A stretch of 64,000 bases of DNA. Origin: Bradyrhizobium sp. CSS354 (GTDB lineage Bacteria > Pseudomonadota > Alphaproteobacteria > Rhizobiales > Xanthobacteraceae). Both the position numbers and the translations under genes were made by a program. The stretch spans positions 62,001 to 126,000 of the forward strand of contig NZ_JAACFU010000013.1 in NCBI RefSeq assembly GCF_029051725.1. Direction: 5' to 3'. Below, in pieces: positions 26,856 to 36,062 of the stretch (within the stretch, counting starts at the first letter, position 1; the number at the start of each line of letters is the position of its first letter). Below the pieces are notes generated by a model. That model worked only from the letters and a program-made list of their open reading frames with translations, did no database searches and had not been told where the DNA came from.

Positions 26856-26889
26856 GCTCTCTCTCTCTCTCCGCTCGCGAGAGAGAGGC
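26856..26889. repeat. CT-rich hairpin
   Basis: A run of CT dinucleotides (about 26857-26870) is followed by GAGAGAGAG, so the transcript can fold into a stem with a CCGCTCGCG loop. A T run precedes the stem rather than following it, so it is not a standard terminator for ilvE. Confidence 0.5.
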
Positions 26890-26955
26890 GCAATGAACGC
26901 GACACGATGATCGTACGACAAAGTCCGAGACCTCGAATACCTGGACATCGCGATC

Positions 26956-27480
26956 ATGACATCCACTCTTCCCCAGTCCCTGAAATGGGTGGTTCTTGCC
27001 GCGGTCACCGGCATCACCGTATTCGGCATTCTGACCATCGGCCCCAAGCCGGATGTCTCCGCTGAGGGCCGTTCGCCCGTCGTCGACGTGCGCACCACCG
27101 ATCCGGAGATGAACACCGCGATCGCGCGCGCCCGTGGGACGCTGCCGACCTTCTGGGCCTCCTACGAGGCGCCGAAGCCGTCGGAAACTGGGCATGCCCT
27201 GAAGGTGCACTTTTCGACCCGCAAAGGCGGTGAGCACATCTGGATGGCCGACGTGAAGAAGCTACCCAATGGGGCCTATTCCGGCCTCTTCGCCAACGAG
27301 CCACGCGATCTGCCCGGCAAGCGGGCAGGCGACAAGGTCGAATTCACTGAAGCTGACATCTCGGACTGGATGTTCATGCGCAACGACAAGATCGTCGGCG
27401 GCGAAACCATCAAGCCGACGCTGAAGTCGCTGCCGAAAGCGGACGCGGATGCGCTCCGGGCACGGATGGAGCAGCCGTAA
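26956..27480 (+). CDS. DUF2314 domain protein
   Basis: 174 aa. An N-terminal hydrophobic helix (about 9-28) anchors or exports it. The DUF2314 core begins at TTDPEMNTAIARARGTLP and includes YSGLFANEPRD and the hallmark ADISDWMFMRNDKIVGGETI. The family has no known biochemical role; members occur both as cytosolic and as membrane-attached proteins. It lies between ilvE and hisS on the same strand with gaps of 111 and 50 bases. Confidence 0.85.
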   Translation: MTSTLPQSLKWVVLAAVTGITVFGILTIGPKPDVSAEGRSPVVDVRTTDPEMNTAIARARGTLPTFWASYEAPKPSETGHALKVHFSTRKGGEHIWMADVKKLPNGAYSGLFANEPRDLPGKRAGDKVEFTEADISDWMFMRNDKIVGGETIKPTLKSLPKADADALRARMEQP

Positions 27481-27530
27481 GGAACTAACCGGCAGTTGCC
27501 GCTTCGCGCGTCGGCTGGTAAATGCCGCGC

Positions 27531-29051
27531 ATGGCCGAAAAACCCAAAAAACCGCAGAAACTGAAGGCGCGCTTGCCGCGCGGGCTCGAGGATCGCGATC
27601 CCGCCGCGATCCGGGCGACGCGCGAGATGGTGGAGAAGATCCGCGCCGTCTACGAGCTCTACGGGTTCGAGCCGGTGGAAACGCCGGCGATGGAATACAC
27701 CGATGCGCTCGGCAAATTCCTGCCCGACCAGGATCGTCCGAACGAGGGCGTGTTCTCGTTCCAGGACGACGACGAGCAGTGGATCTCGCTGCGCTACGAT
27801 CTGACCGCGCCGCTCGCGCGCTATGTCGGCGAGCGCTACGGGACCGACGGTCTTGTGTTGCCCTATCGCAGCTATCGCGTCGGCTATGTCTTCCGCAACG
27901 AAAAGCCCGGCCCCGGCCGCTTCCGCCAGTTCATGCAGTTCGATGCCGACACGGTTGGCTCGGCAACGCCGGCGGCCGACGCAGAGATCTGCATGATGGC
28001 GGCCGACACGATGGAAGCGCTGGGCATCGCGCGCGGCTCCTATGTGGTGAAGGTGAACAACCGCAAGGTGCTCGATGGCGTTCTGGAAGCAATCGGGCTC
28101 GGTGGCGAAGAGAACGCGGGCCGCAGGCTGACCGTGCTGCGCGCGATCGACAAGCTCGATAAGTTTCCCGCCGAGGAAGTTCGCAAGCTGCTCGGTCCCG
28201 GTAGATGGGATGGCGGCGAAGAAGGGAAAGGTGACTTCACGAAGGGCGCCAATTTGAGCGCGTCGGAGGCCGACGTCGTTCTTGCCATCACCAAACCGCG
28301 CGACGATTGGAAGGAGGCGATCGCCGCGGCGGAAACCTATCTCGCCAAGAGCGAAGTCGGTCAGGCCGGCGTGAGCGAGCTGGAAGAGATCGCCAAACTG
28401 GTGACGGCGTCGGGTTACGGCGCAGACCGCATCAAGATCGATCCGTCCGTCGTGCGCGGCCTCGAATATTACACCGGTCCCGTCTACGAGGTCGAATTGC
28501 TGCTCGACACCAAGGACGAAAAAGGCCGTCCGGTCCGGTTCGGCTCGGTCGGCGGCGGTGGACGCTATGACGGCCTGGTCTCGCGCTTCCGCGGCGAGCC
28601 GGTGCCAGCGACCGGGTTCTCGATCGGCGTGTCGCGGCTTCAGGCGGCGCTGACGCTGCTCGGCAAGCTCGACACGAAGCCCGGGTTCGGCCCCGTCGTC
28701 GTCACCGTGTTCGATCGCGATCGCGTCGCCGACTACCAGAAGATGGTTGCAAGCCTGCGCAGCGCCGGCATTCGCGCCGAGCTTTATCTCGGCAATCCCA
28801 AGAACATGGGCAACCAGCTCAAATATGCGGATCGCCGCAAAGCGCCGTGCGTCATCATCCAGGGCTCGGATGAAAAAGCGCGTGGCGAGGTGCAGATCAA
28901 GGATCTGATCGAGGGCGCCAAGGCGGCGGCCGCGATCGCTTCCAACCAGGAATGGCGCGAGAGCCGCCCGGCGCAGTTCTCGTGCAGCGAGGCCGACCTC
29001 GTCGCCAAAGTGCGCGAGGTGTTGGCGCGCCATGACGTGAGCTGGGGCTAG
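27531..29051 (+). CDS. hisS: Histidine--tRNA ligase
   Basis: Class II aminoacyl-tRNA synthetase, 506 aa. Motif 2 is seen as RSYRVGYVFRNEKPGPGRFR followed by QFMQFD, the histidine-binding box is RGLEYYTGPVYEV, and motif 3 ends in FSIGVSRL. The C-terminal anticodon-binding domain begins near residue 385. The protein is longer than E. coli HisRS (about 424 aa) because of an insert before the LEYYTG box. Two in-frame ATGs (27522 and 27531) lack a clear ribosome site; I chose the second because it gives the usual lysine-rich N-terminus. Confidence 0.96.
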   Translation: MAEKPKKPQKLKARLPRGLEDRDPAAIRATREMVEKIRAVYELYGFEPVETPAMEYTDALGKFLPDQDRPNEGVFSFQDDDEQWISLRYDLTAPLARYVGERYGTDGLVLPYRSYRVGYVFRNEKPGPGRFRQFMQFDADTVGSATPAADAEICMMAADTMEALGIARGSYVVKVNNRKVLDGVLEAIGLGGEENAGRRLTVLRAIDKLDKFPAEEVRKLLGPGRWDGGEEGKGDFTKGANLSASEADVVLAITKPRDDWKEAIAAAETYLAKSEVGQAGVSELEEIAKLVTASGYGADRIKIDPSVVRGLEYYTGPVYEVELLLDTKDEKGRPVRFGSVGGGGRYDGLVSRFRGEPVPATGFSIGVSRLQAALTLLGKLDTKPGFGPVVVTVFDRDRVADYQKMVASLRSAGIRAELYLGNPKNMGNQLKYADRRKAPCVIIQGSDEKARGEVQIKDLIEGAKAAAAIASNQEWRESRPAQFSCSEADLVAKVREVLARHDVSWG

Positions 29052-29065
29052 CCATTCGCTGACGC

Positions 29066-29139
29066 CGGCATGCCCGGGCTTGTCCCGGGCATCCACCTCC
29101 TGTTTGATGACGCTCGTCAATGGCCGGTGTTCGGCCCCA
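29066..29139. repeat. Partial palindromic repeat, family B
   Basis: Contains the left-hand hairpin CATGCCCGGGCTTGTCCCGG and a decayed right part. It lies between hisS and the tautomerase gene. Compared with 42339 the distal arm is eroded. Confidence 0.7.
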
Positions 29140-29151
29140 AGGGAGAGAAAA

Positions 29152-29355
29152 ATGCCTGAGATCACTGTCAGCATGGCCGAAGGCCGCACCGACGAGCAAA
29201 AGGCCGGCATGATGCGCGACATCACCCAGGCACTGGTGAAGAACCTCGGCGTCGATGCCGACGCCGTCGTCATCCAGATCAACGAAGCCCCGCTCCGCCA
29301 CAAGATGAAGGGCGGCAAGACGTTCGTGGAGCGCGCGGCGGCTGCGAAGAAATAG
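29152..29355 (+). CDS. 4-oxalocrotonate tautomerase family protein
   Basis: 67 aa, the size of one 4-OT subunit. After removal of Met, Pro1 (MPEITVSM) is the catalytic base that moves protons in keto-enol tautomerisation. The following pattern GRTDEQKAGMMRDITQAL and the strand VVIQINEAPL fit the beta-alpha-beta fold. The start at 29152 has a GGGAG site. The substrate is unknown; no aromatic meta-cleavage genes are nearby. Confidence 0.93.
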   Translation: MPEITVSMAEGRTDEQKAGMMRDITQALVKNLGVDADAVVIQINEAPLRHKMKGGKTFVERAAAAKK

Positions 29356-29380
29356 TCACCCCTGTAGCTGCAAACGCAAC

Positions 29381-29524
29381 TGTCGTCCTGGCGAAAGCCA
29401 GGACCCATTATCCAAACGGCAGTTGTTGCAGCAGGTCGTGGTTTAGACCGCGCATGACAATTTTCAGTCGGGGTAATGGGTCCCGGATCGGCGCTCGCTT
29501 TGCTCGCTTGTCCAGGACGACGGG
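29381..29524. repeat. Palindromic intergenic repeat, family A (hybrid right arm)
   Basis: Left arm as at 4049 (CTGGCGAAAGCCAGGACCCA). The right arm starts TAATGGGTCCCGG and ends CCAGGACGAC, but its inner hairpin has changed. It ends ten bases before the thioesterase start and so is in its leader. Confidence 0.8.
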
Positions 29525-29533
29525 GGAGGGCCC

Positions 29534-29929
29534 ATGGACGCACGTGACTTCATCAAGGTCGGCATGAGCGCCGAGCGCACGCTGGTGGTGCCGGTGGAGC
29601 GCACGGTGGGGCATTTCGTGCCCGGCATGCCGATGGTCTATGCGACGCCGATGATGATTCTGGAAATGGAGATGACGTCGGGCGACGCGATCCGCAGCGC
29701 CCTTCAGCCGGGCTGGGTCACCGTCGGCACCGAGGTCGACATCCGCCATCTTGCAGCAGCCCTCGTCGGCGCGACGGTGCGGACCAGCGCGAAGGTCTTC
29801 GCAGTCGAGCGCCGCGTCATCCGCTTCGAGGTCGAGGCCTTCGAGGGCTCGCGCAAGCTCGGCGAAGGCCGCCACGCCCGCGGGCTCGTCAATGTCGCGA
29901 TGTTCAACAAGCGGCTGGGGGCGACGTAG
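29534..29929 (+). CDS. Hotdog-fold thioesterase, FlK-like family
   Basis: 131 aa, single hotdog domain. It resembles the fluoroacetyl-CoA thioesterase family: YATPMMILEMEM carries the Thr and Glu, and VGTEVDIRHLAA carries the His of the FlK-type triad. A natural substrate other than fluoroacetyl-CoA is expected in this organism. Its ribosome site GGGGGAGGG falls directly after a family A repeat. Confidence 0.86.
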   Translation: MDARDFIKVGMSAERTLVVPVERTVGHFVPGMPMVYATPMMILEMEMTSGDAIRSALQPGWVTVGTEVDIRHLAAALVGATVRTSAKVFAVERRVIRFEVEAFEGSRKLGEGRHARGLVNVAMFNKRLGAT

Positions 29930-29942
29930 CCCCGCGCTCTAG

Positions 29943-30770
29943 CTACTTCGCCAATTCCTTCGACCGCTGCGTCGCCGCCGCGATCGCGCGGATCATCAGA
30001 TCGCGCAGGCCGGGCTCGCCCATCAGCACGCCGAGTGCCGCGGCCGTGGTGCCGCCGGGCGAGGTGACGTTCTGGCGCAGCGTGCCGGAGGCAAGCTCCG
30101 ACTGGTGGAGAAGTTCACCCGAGCCGGCGACGGTTTCGCGCGCGAGTTTTGTCGCGAGCGCCTCGGGCAATCCCGCCTCGACGCCGGCGCGCGCGAGCTC
30201 TTCGGCCAGCAGAAACACATAGGCCGGGCCCGAGCCGGACACCGCGGTCACCGCGTCCATCAGGCTCTCATCGTCGACCCATTCGACCGAGCCAGTGGCG
30301 CGTAGCAGAGCATCGGCCACCGCGCGTTGCGGTGCGCTGACGTTGTTCGCGGCGACAGCCACCGTGATGCCGCGACCGATCGCGGCCGGCGTGTTCGGCA
30401 TCGCGCGCACCACCGCGCCGCCGCAGATCTCTTGAAGCGAGGCGATCGTGGTTCCCGCCATGATCGACACCACCAAAGTTTTGTCCGAGACGTATGGCTT
30501 CAGCTTGGCGCCGGCCTCGCGGAACATTTGCGGCTTCACCGCGACGACGAGCGTCTCGACCGGGCCCGCCGCCGCCACGTCCGGATTGAGCGCCACCCCC
30601 TTAGCGGCAAGCGCGGTGATTTCGGCCGAGATGTGCGGATCAATCACCGCGACGCGGCGCGGATCGAGCCCGCCCGAAAGCCATCCGGTCAGCATCGCAC
30701 CGCCCATCTTGCCGGCGCCGGCGAGCAGGATGGTGCCGGTGATGTTTTCGAGAGTGCTGTTGCTCGTCAT
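29943..30770 (-). CDS. proC: Pyrroline-5-carboxylate reductase
   Basis: Last step of proline synthesis, NAD(P)H-dependent; 275 aa. The Rossmann loop is ILLAGAGKMGGAM, the catalytic C-terminal helices contain AVSGSGPAYVFLLAEEL and VTSPGGTTAAAL. I place the start at 30770 (MTSNSTLENI). An in-frame ATG at 30821 would add MWLWVLAFARTT, which is only the family A repeat read as protein. It converges with the thioesterase gene (14 bases between stops). Confidence 0.96.
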   Translation of the reverse strand: MTSNSTLENITGTILLAGAGKMGGAMLTGWLSGGLDPRRVAVIDPHISAEITALAAKGVALNPDVAAAGPVETLVVAVKPQMFREAGAKLKPYVSDKTLVVSIMAGTTIASLQEICGGAVVRAMPNTPAAIGRGITVAVAANNVSAPQRAVADALLRATGSVEWVDDESLMDAVTAVSGSGPAYVFLLAEELARAGVEAGLPEALATKLARETVAGSGELLHQSELASGTLRQNVTSPGGTTAAALGVLMGEPGLRDLMIRAIAAATQRSKELAK

Positions 30771-30783
30771 AGCCGTTGCCACC

Positions 30784-30929
30784 GCCGTCGTCCTGGCGAA
30801 AGCCAGGACCCATAACCACAACTGGTTCTAGTGGATGGAGGTGTTGGCAACAAGCAGCGTGCCACAAGCGAAATCACGCGGTATGGGTCCCGGCCCCCCG
30901 TGCGCAATTGCGCACTAGGCCGGGACGAC
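30784..30929. repeat. Palindromic intergenic repeat, family A
   Basis: Left arm CTGGCGAAAGCCAGGACCCA next to the proC start; right arm TATGGGTCCCGG ending in GGCCGGGACGAC. The right inner hairpin holds the perfect palindrome TGCGCAATTGCGCA. It separates proC from the YbjN-like gene. Confidence 0.8.
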
Positions 30930-30935
30930 AAGAAA

Positions 30936-31436
30936 CTACGCCTCGCCCACCGTGTCGAACATGGCCGCGTCCATGGCTTCCGTCGTGGACTTGCCCGCCC
31001 ACACCACGAACTGGAACGCCGGGAAATAGCGTTCGCAGGCGTGGATGGCACCGGCGAGCATGGCTTCGCACTGGCCTGTGGAGGCGATGAGCCCGCCCGG
31101 CAGCACCAAGGCCTGCCGGTGCATGATCATGCCGGTGGTGGTCCACAGGTCGAAATGCCCGACCCACAGCTGCTCGTTGACCGCGGCCACGAGCCGCTGG
31201 ACCTCCGATCGCCGCGCAACCGGAATTTTCATGTCGAAAGCGCAGGCCAGATGCAGCGCCTCGATCTCGCCCATCCAGGTGAAGGAGATCTGGTAGTCGG
31301 TCCATTGTCCCTTGGAGACAATCGTGAGTTCGTCTTCGCCGGAGCGTTCGAACGGCCAGTTGTTGCTGGCAGCGATATCCTCGACCACCGCGAGCGGATG
31401 GTTTTTGGAATCGATGGTGCCTTCGAGCAGGGACAT
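30936..31436 (-). CDS. YbjN domain-containing protein
   Basis: 166 aa of the YbjN / type III secretion chaperone-like superfamily (PF10722). Seen features: WPFERSGEDELTIVSKGQW near the N-terminus, EALHLACAFDMKIP, and the tail FQFVVWAGKSTTEAMDAAMF. Members of this family are abundant in Rhizobiales and act as small cytoplasmic proteins of uncertain role, with a chaperone-like fold. The start at 31436 lies after AGAGG; a longer reading from 31478 is less likely. The FMN-riboswitch unit begins 390 bases beyond it on the other strand. Confidence 0.87.
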   Translation of the reverse strand: MSLLEGTIDSKNHPLAVVEDIAASNNWPFERSGEDELTIVSKGQWTDYQISFTWMGEIEALHLACAFDMKIPVARRSEVQRLVAAVNEQLWVGHFDLWTTTGMIMHRQALVLPGGLIASTGQCEAMLAGAIHACERYFPAFQFVVWAGKSTTEAMDAAMFDTVGEA

Positions 31437-32053
31437 GCCGTCTCGACCTCTTGCCTTTTTGTTGTCTTTGATACGCACGCGGTTGGTCCGGCGCGCGCTC
31501 CCTTAATATTGCTAAGGCGATCCGTTCGGATCAGCGCGGGCTTGTCGCGGATCAACTGATGTGATTTGCGGAATCTGCGCAACTGGCTGCCGAGTCCGTC
31601 CACAAGCCAGGACTCGTTCGTCCACAGCTCATCTCGGCCACAATTATTAACGGGAAGAACAAATCGGAATCGGATTCGATGGCCCGCCAATCGTTAATTC
31701 CGTCGCGTGCCTCTGGACCGCCATGGCGGCATGGGACCATGCGGTTTTCCCATGCGGAACCCGCTTGCCGCGGCCCCCAACCGGCGTCATATTTCGGTCA
31801 GGCCGTTCATTCCGGACGGCCGATGTTCTCAGGGCGGGGTGAAAGTCCCCACCGGCGGTAAGGGCCGTAAGGCCTAAGCCCGCGAGCGCCTTCCTCAAAG
31901 CCTTGCTGAGGGGAAGGGTCAGCAGATTCGGTGCAACTCCGAAGCCGACGGTTAAAGTCCGGATGAAAGAGAACGGTCGGTGGCAGACGCATCGCAGGAT
32001 GCGGCTGTTGTCGTTCCGTGTGCCCTGATTCTGGTCCTTAACTGAGGAAAGCC
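31437..32053. other. Intergenic region with FMN riboswitch
   Basis: 617 bases between divergent genes. The right part is the riboswitch (31824-31976). The left 390 bases must hold the promoters of both units. A hairpin GCATGGG/CCCATGC (31729-31755) is the only other structure I see, and I can assign it no function. Confidence 0.6.
31824..31976 (+). promoter_or_regulatory. FMN riboswitch (RFN element)
   Basis: All conserved blocks of the RFN aptamer are present in order: TTCTCAGGGCGGGGTGAAAG (31826), CCCCACCGGCGGTAA, AGCCCGCGAGCG, GGTCAGCAGATTCGGTG, GAAGCCGACGGTTAAAG and GTCCGGATGAAAGAGAACGG. A variable arm sits between AGCCCGCGAGCG and GGTCAG. It precedes ribH2 by 77 bases, so FMN is expected to lower expression of that gene, by terminating transcription or blocking the ribosome site. 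No uridine-tract terminator is obvious, which favours translational control (inference). Confidence 0.97.
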
Positions 32054-32632
32054 ATGAATCAGATGTTGCAAGACCCCCAAGCCGAAACTTCCAAGGCCGA
32101 AATTTCCCAACCAACCCAAACGCCACCGCCGGTTCCGCAGGATCCGGCGCCCGAGCACCCGCGCTTCGCGAAACCGCAGCGGGTGGCCTTCGTGCAGGCC
32201 TGCTGGCACCGCGACGTGGTCGAGGAGGCCCGTATCGCCTTCGTGAGGGAGGCGGAAGCGCGCCACCTCAATCATGTCGACGTATTCGAGGTGCCGGGCT
32301 CGTTCGAGATCCCGCTGCATGCGCAGATCCTCGCCAAGACACGGCGCTACACCGCGATCGTCGCGGCCGGCCTCGTCGTCGACGGCGGCATCTATCGCCA
32401 TGAGTTCGTCGCCGACACCGTGATCAAGGCGTTGATGGACGTGCAGCTGCGCACCGAGGTGCCCGTGTTCTCCGCGGTTCTGACGCCGCAGCAATTCCAC
32501 GAAACCGAGGTGCACTACGATTTCTTCCGCAAGCATTTTGCGATCAAGGGCGTCGAGGTGGCGGCCGCCTGTGCGGAGACATTGCTCGGGCTCGAACGCC
32601 TGCGCGGCCAGGTCGCCGCGGGAATCGCGTAA
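32054..32632 (+). CDS. ribH2: 6,7-dimethyl-8-ribityllumazine synthase, type II
   Basis: Penultimate step of riboflavin synthesis; 192 aa. An N-terminal Pro/Gln-rich stretch of about 40 residues precedes the core, which begins RVAFVQACWHRD. The Trp of ACWHRD, the loop EVPGSFEIPL and GGIYRHEFVADTVI with the catalytic His are as in RibH2 proteins of Brucella and Mesorhizobium, which are decamers and distinct from the housekeeping RibH1. In those genera the ribH2 gene also stands alone behind an FMN riboswitch, as here. No other riboflavin synthesis gene is near. Confidence 0.94.
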   Translation: MNQMLQDPQAETSKAEISQPTQTPPPVPQDPAPEHPRFAKPQRVAFVQACWHRDVVEEARIAFVREAEARHLNHVDVFEVPGSFEIPLHAQILAKTRRYTAIVAAGLVVDGGIYRHEFVADTVIKALMDVQLRTEVPVFSAVLTPQQFHETEVHYDFFRKHFAIKGVEVAAACAETLLGLERLRGQVAAGIA

Positions 32633-32714
32633 CGCCGCGCGACGACCATTCCTCATCCCTAGTGGCGCGAAGCGCGTCTCGACGGATGAGGAGCGATCGC
32701 CGCCGTGTTCGTCA

Positions 32715-33749
32715 TCAGCCGAGCGAGACCCCCGCCTTGGCGCGGCTGATTCCGAGGGCCAGGATGCGCTGCAGGAGGGCCGGATATTTGAGTCCGGCAT
32801 GTTGAGCCGCTGTGGCGAACTCCTGGCTCTTCGCGATCTCGGGATTGGGATTGGCTTCGATGAAATACGGCGTGCCGTCGGCGGTGAGACGAAAATCGAT
32901 GCGCGCGTAGCCGTCGAGGCCAAGCGCCCGATAGATGCGTTTCGCGGCCCGCTGGATCCTGGCGGTCACTTCCGGCGCCAGATCCTTCGCTGGCCCGTCG
33001 ACGATGCCGACCTTCTCCTGATAATCGGTGTCGTGCTTGGCCTTCTCGGTGGCGATGTGCCGTGAAGAGCGGCCGCCCATGCTGCCGAATTTCAACTCCC
33101 AGATCGGCAGAACGCGTAAGCGATTGTTGCCGAGCACGCCGACGTAAAGCTCTCGCCCCTCGATAAACTGCTCGGCGATGGCGGCGGATTCGACCCGCTC
33201 GTGGATGAAGGCGACCCGCTCGGCCAGCTTCTCGTCGGTGTCGACGATCGAGGCCTGCGAGATGCCGAACGAGCCATCCATGTTCAGGCTCTTGACGATC
33301 AGCGGCAGCGCAAGACGCGTCGGGCGTTTCACCTTGCGGCGCATCGGGAAGACGGCAAAGGCCGGCGCGGCGATCCGGCGGTGATGCACCAGCGTCTTGG
33401 ACAAATCCTTGCCGCGGGCCAGGGTCAGGCCGCGCGGATTGCACCCGGTATAAGGGACCTTCATCAGCTCGAGATAGCTCGCGATGTGCTGGTCGAAGGC
33501 GACGTTGTTGTGGAATTCCTCCAGCAGCGTGAAAACCACGTGCGGCTTGAACTCCTCGATCGCCTCGCGCACCGGCTTGATTTCCTCCTGCGCACCGAGC
33601 GGTCGAACCTCGTGGCCGGCTGCGCGCAAGGTGCTCACCACGTCGTATTCGGTTTTCCACGCATTGATCTCCTGCGGGCTGTATCCGTCGGAGGAGTCCG
33701 GGGGCAGGAAGTCCGGATGCATGAGGACCAGAATGCGGAGACGTCTCAT
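32715..33749 (-). CDS. ATP-grasp ligase, D-Ala-D-Ala ligase-like
   Basis: 344 aa. The N-terminal domain (1-105) begins MRRLRILVLMHPDFLPP. The ATP-grasp core has a glycine-rich loop VKSLNMDGSFGISQ, the adenine region (AEQFIEGRELYVGVLG) and the Mg-binding end YARIDFRLTADGTPYFIEAN followed by PNPE. The last segment is close to Ddl (IDFR, IEAN) but the N-terminal part does not match a standard Ddl. It may join amino acids or peptides by an acyl-phosphate route. The start at 33749 overlaps the stop of the metallopeptidase gene by four bases (ATGA), which decides it over the ATG at 33761. Substrate unknown. Confidence 0.87.
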   Translation of the reverse strand: MRRLRILVLMHPDFLPPDSSDGYSPQEINAWKTEYDVVSTLRAAGHEVRPLGAQEEIKPVREAIEEFKPHVVFTLLEEFHNNVAFDQHIASYLELMKVPYTGCNPRGLTLARGKDLSKTLVHHRRIAAPAFAVFPMRRKVKRPTRLALPLIVKSLNMDGSFGISQASIVDTDEKLAERVAFIHERVESAAIAEQFIEGRELYVGVLGNNRLRVLPIWELKFGSMGGRSSRHIATEKAKHDTDYQEKVGIVDGPAKDLAPEVTARIQRAAKRIYRALGLDGYARIDFRLTADGTPYFIEANPNPEIAKSQEFATAAQHAGLKYPALLQRILALGISRAKAGVSLG

Positions 33750-34774
33750 AGTGCGATCCATTTTCGCTGAGACGGGCCAAACATCGTGTGCATCGTCTTG
33801 GCGGTCACGAGGACGATGAAGTCGAGAACGAGTTTCTGTTCGGGGCCGACGGCGCGCAGATCGAGCTCGCGACAGCGGGAGATCATCTCGTCAAGCACGG
33901 CATCGAGTGTAAGCTGATTCTCGCCCGTCCATCGCGCCACCAGCTGCCTGATATGGGCGCGGTGTCGCCGGATCAGGGCCGAAGCCGGCTTCGACCGGTG
34001 ATGCCGTGGATCGGCTGAAAACAGCCGGGAGAGATCGCGGTCGTAGGTCTTGGGGGGCGTGAAGGCGTAGAACGCCTGCTTCTTCTTGTAGTGCTCTTCG
34101 AGCGTCTGGCTGAGCCGACCCAGCGTATCGACACGCTCCCGCGTCGTGATCGGCGGCCGCTTTCCCGCGATCTCGCCCATCAGCTCGTCGACATATTCGA
34201 GCTTCTTCAATGCCGGCCAGCCGGCATATCGCGTCCGCCAGTTCGAGCGCGGCCGCAGCCACACCGCAAAGGTCTCGGCGAAATCCTCGTCCGGATGGCT
34301 CTGCGCGTACCAGAGCCGCAGATGCTGGACATAGCGCCGGCTCGCCGGATTGGGCCGGTAATAGCGCGGATAATGTTTCGACGACGGGCCGAACAGTTGC
34401 TGCCAGCGCCGGCGGCGCTGTAGCTGGTAGCCGTGCTGTATGGCGTGGCCCGCTTCGTGACGGAGAATGGCCATGCATTCGCGCCAGGTTCCACCCTCGA
34501 CGTCGAACATCATCTTCTTCTCGAGCTTCATCAGGCGGGGATGAGCGAGATAGAACGGAATGGCGATGCCGGGAACGCCGCCCGGACTGAACCATTCGCT
34601 CGACATCCATGTGTGCGGCCGCAGCCGGATATCCCGTTCTTCCAGCTCCTCGTAGAGCGTGCTGACGCAGTCCTCGAGCCAGGTGCCTTCGACCGTAACC
34701 CTCAGGCTGGAGAGGCGTTGCTTGAGCAACTCGTCATCCGACAGCTTGTCCCAGGCAAATTTCCGGCGTGGCAT
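33746..34774 (-). CDS. Putative zinc-binding metallopeptidase (Peptidase_Mx-like)
   Basis: 342 aa, no signal peptide, so cytoplasmic. The zinc motif is HEAGH in MAILRHEAGHAIQHGYQ (two His ligands and the catalytic Glu), and the third ligand is probably Glu in DEDFAETFAVWL, 60 residues later. Many Arg, Trp and Tyr residues follow. This matches the family annotated as putative zinc-binding metallopeptidase (PF15887), whose substrates are unknown. The adjacent, translationally coupled ATP-grasp gene suggests that the two proteins act on the same peptide-like molecule (inference). Confidence 0.86.
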   Translation of the reverse strand: MPRRKFAWDKLSDDELLKQRLSSLRVTVEGTWLEDCVSTLYEELEERDIRLRPHTWMSSEWFSPGGVPGIAIPFYLAHPRLMKLEKKMMFDVEGGTWRECMAILRHEAGHAIQHGYQLQRRRRWQQLFGPSSKHYPRYYRPNPASRRYVQHLRLWYAQSHPDEDFAETFAVWLRPRSNWRTRYAGWPALKKLEYVDELMGEIAGKRPPITTRERVDTLGRLSQTLEEHYKKKQAFYAFTPPKTYDRDLSRLFSADPRHHRSKPASALIRRHRAHIRQLVARWTGENQLTLDAVLDEMISRCRELDLRAVGPEQKLVLDFIVLVTAKTMHTMFGPSQRKWIAL

Positions 34775-34915
34775 CGGGCATCCAGAGGGCAGAGATGACT
34801 CGGGATTCGGATGATGTCATGGGCGGTCGTTGGCAACAACCCGGGGGCTGCCTCGTAAGGGACACGGTAGACGCTCGCACTCCCTCCGCCCGCAAGCGGC
34901 CAGAGGCGGAAAAAA

Positions 34916-35869
<954 letters not shown>

Positions 35870-36062
35870 GGACGCTTCCTCCCGCGCTTTGCTGGACACG
35901 ATGTTCAACATCAAACAATACCCACTCGAAGCACGGTTACGACGGGCGAGGAAATATCAGGCCGGGGGCTGCGATGGCAACCCGGGAGGCTACGTTTTCC
36001 CTGCGAAATCCTGAGTCCGGCCAACGGTTTGGCTGGAAGTTGGGGCCGTGGTTTCGCGGGGG

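Noticed and set aside
27276..29543. A 755-codon minus-strand frame opposite hisS
   Set aside because: HisRS motifs on the plus strand are decisive; this frame runs across repeats and several genes.
30771..30821. Longer N-terminus of ProC (MWLWVLAFARTT)
   Set aside because: Those codons are a family A repeat; homologues begin near the ATG at 30770.
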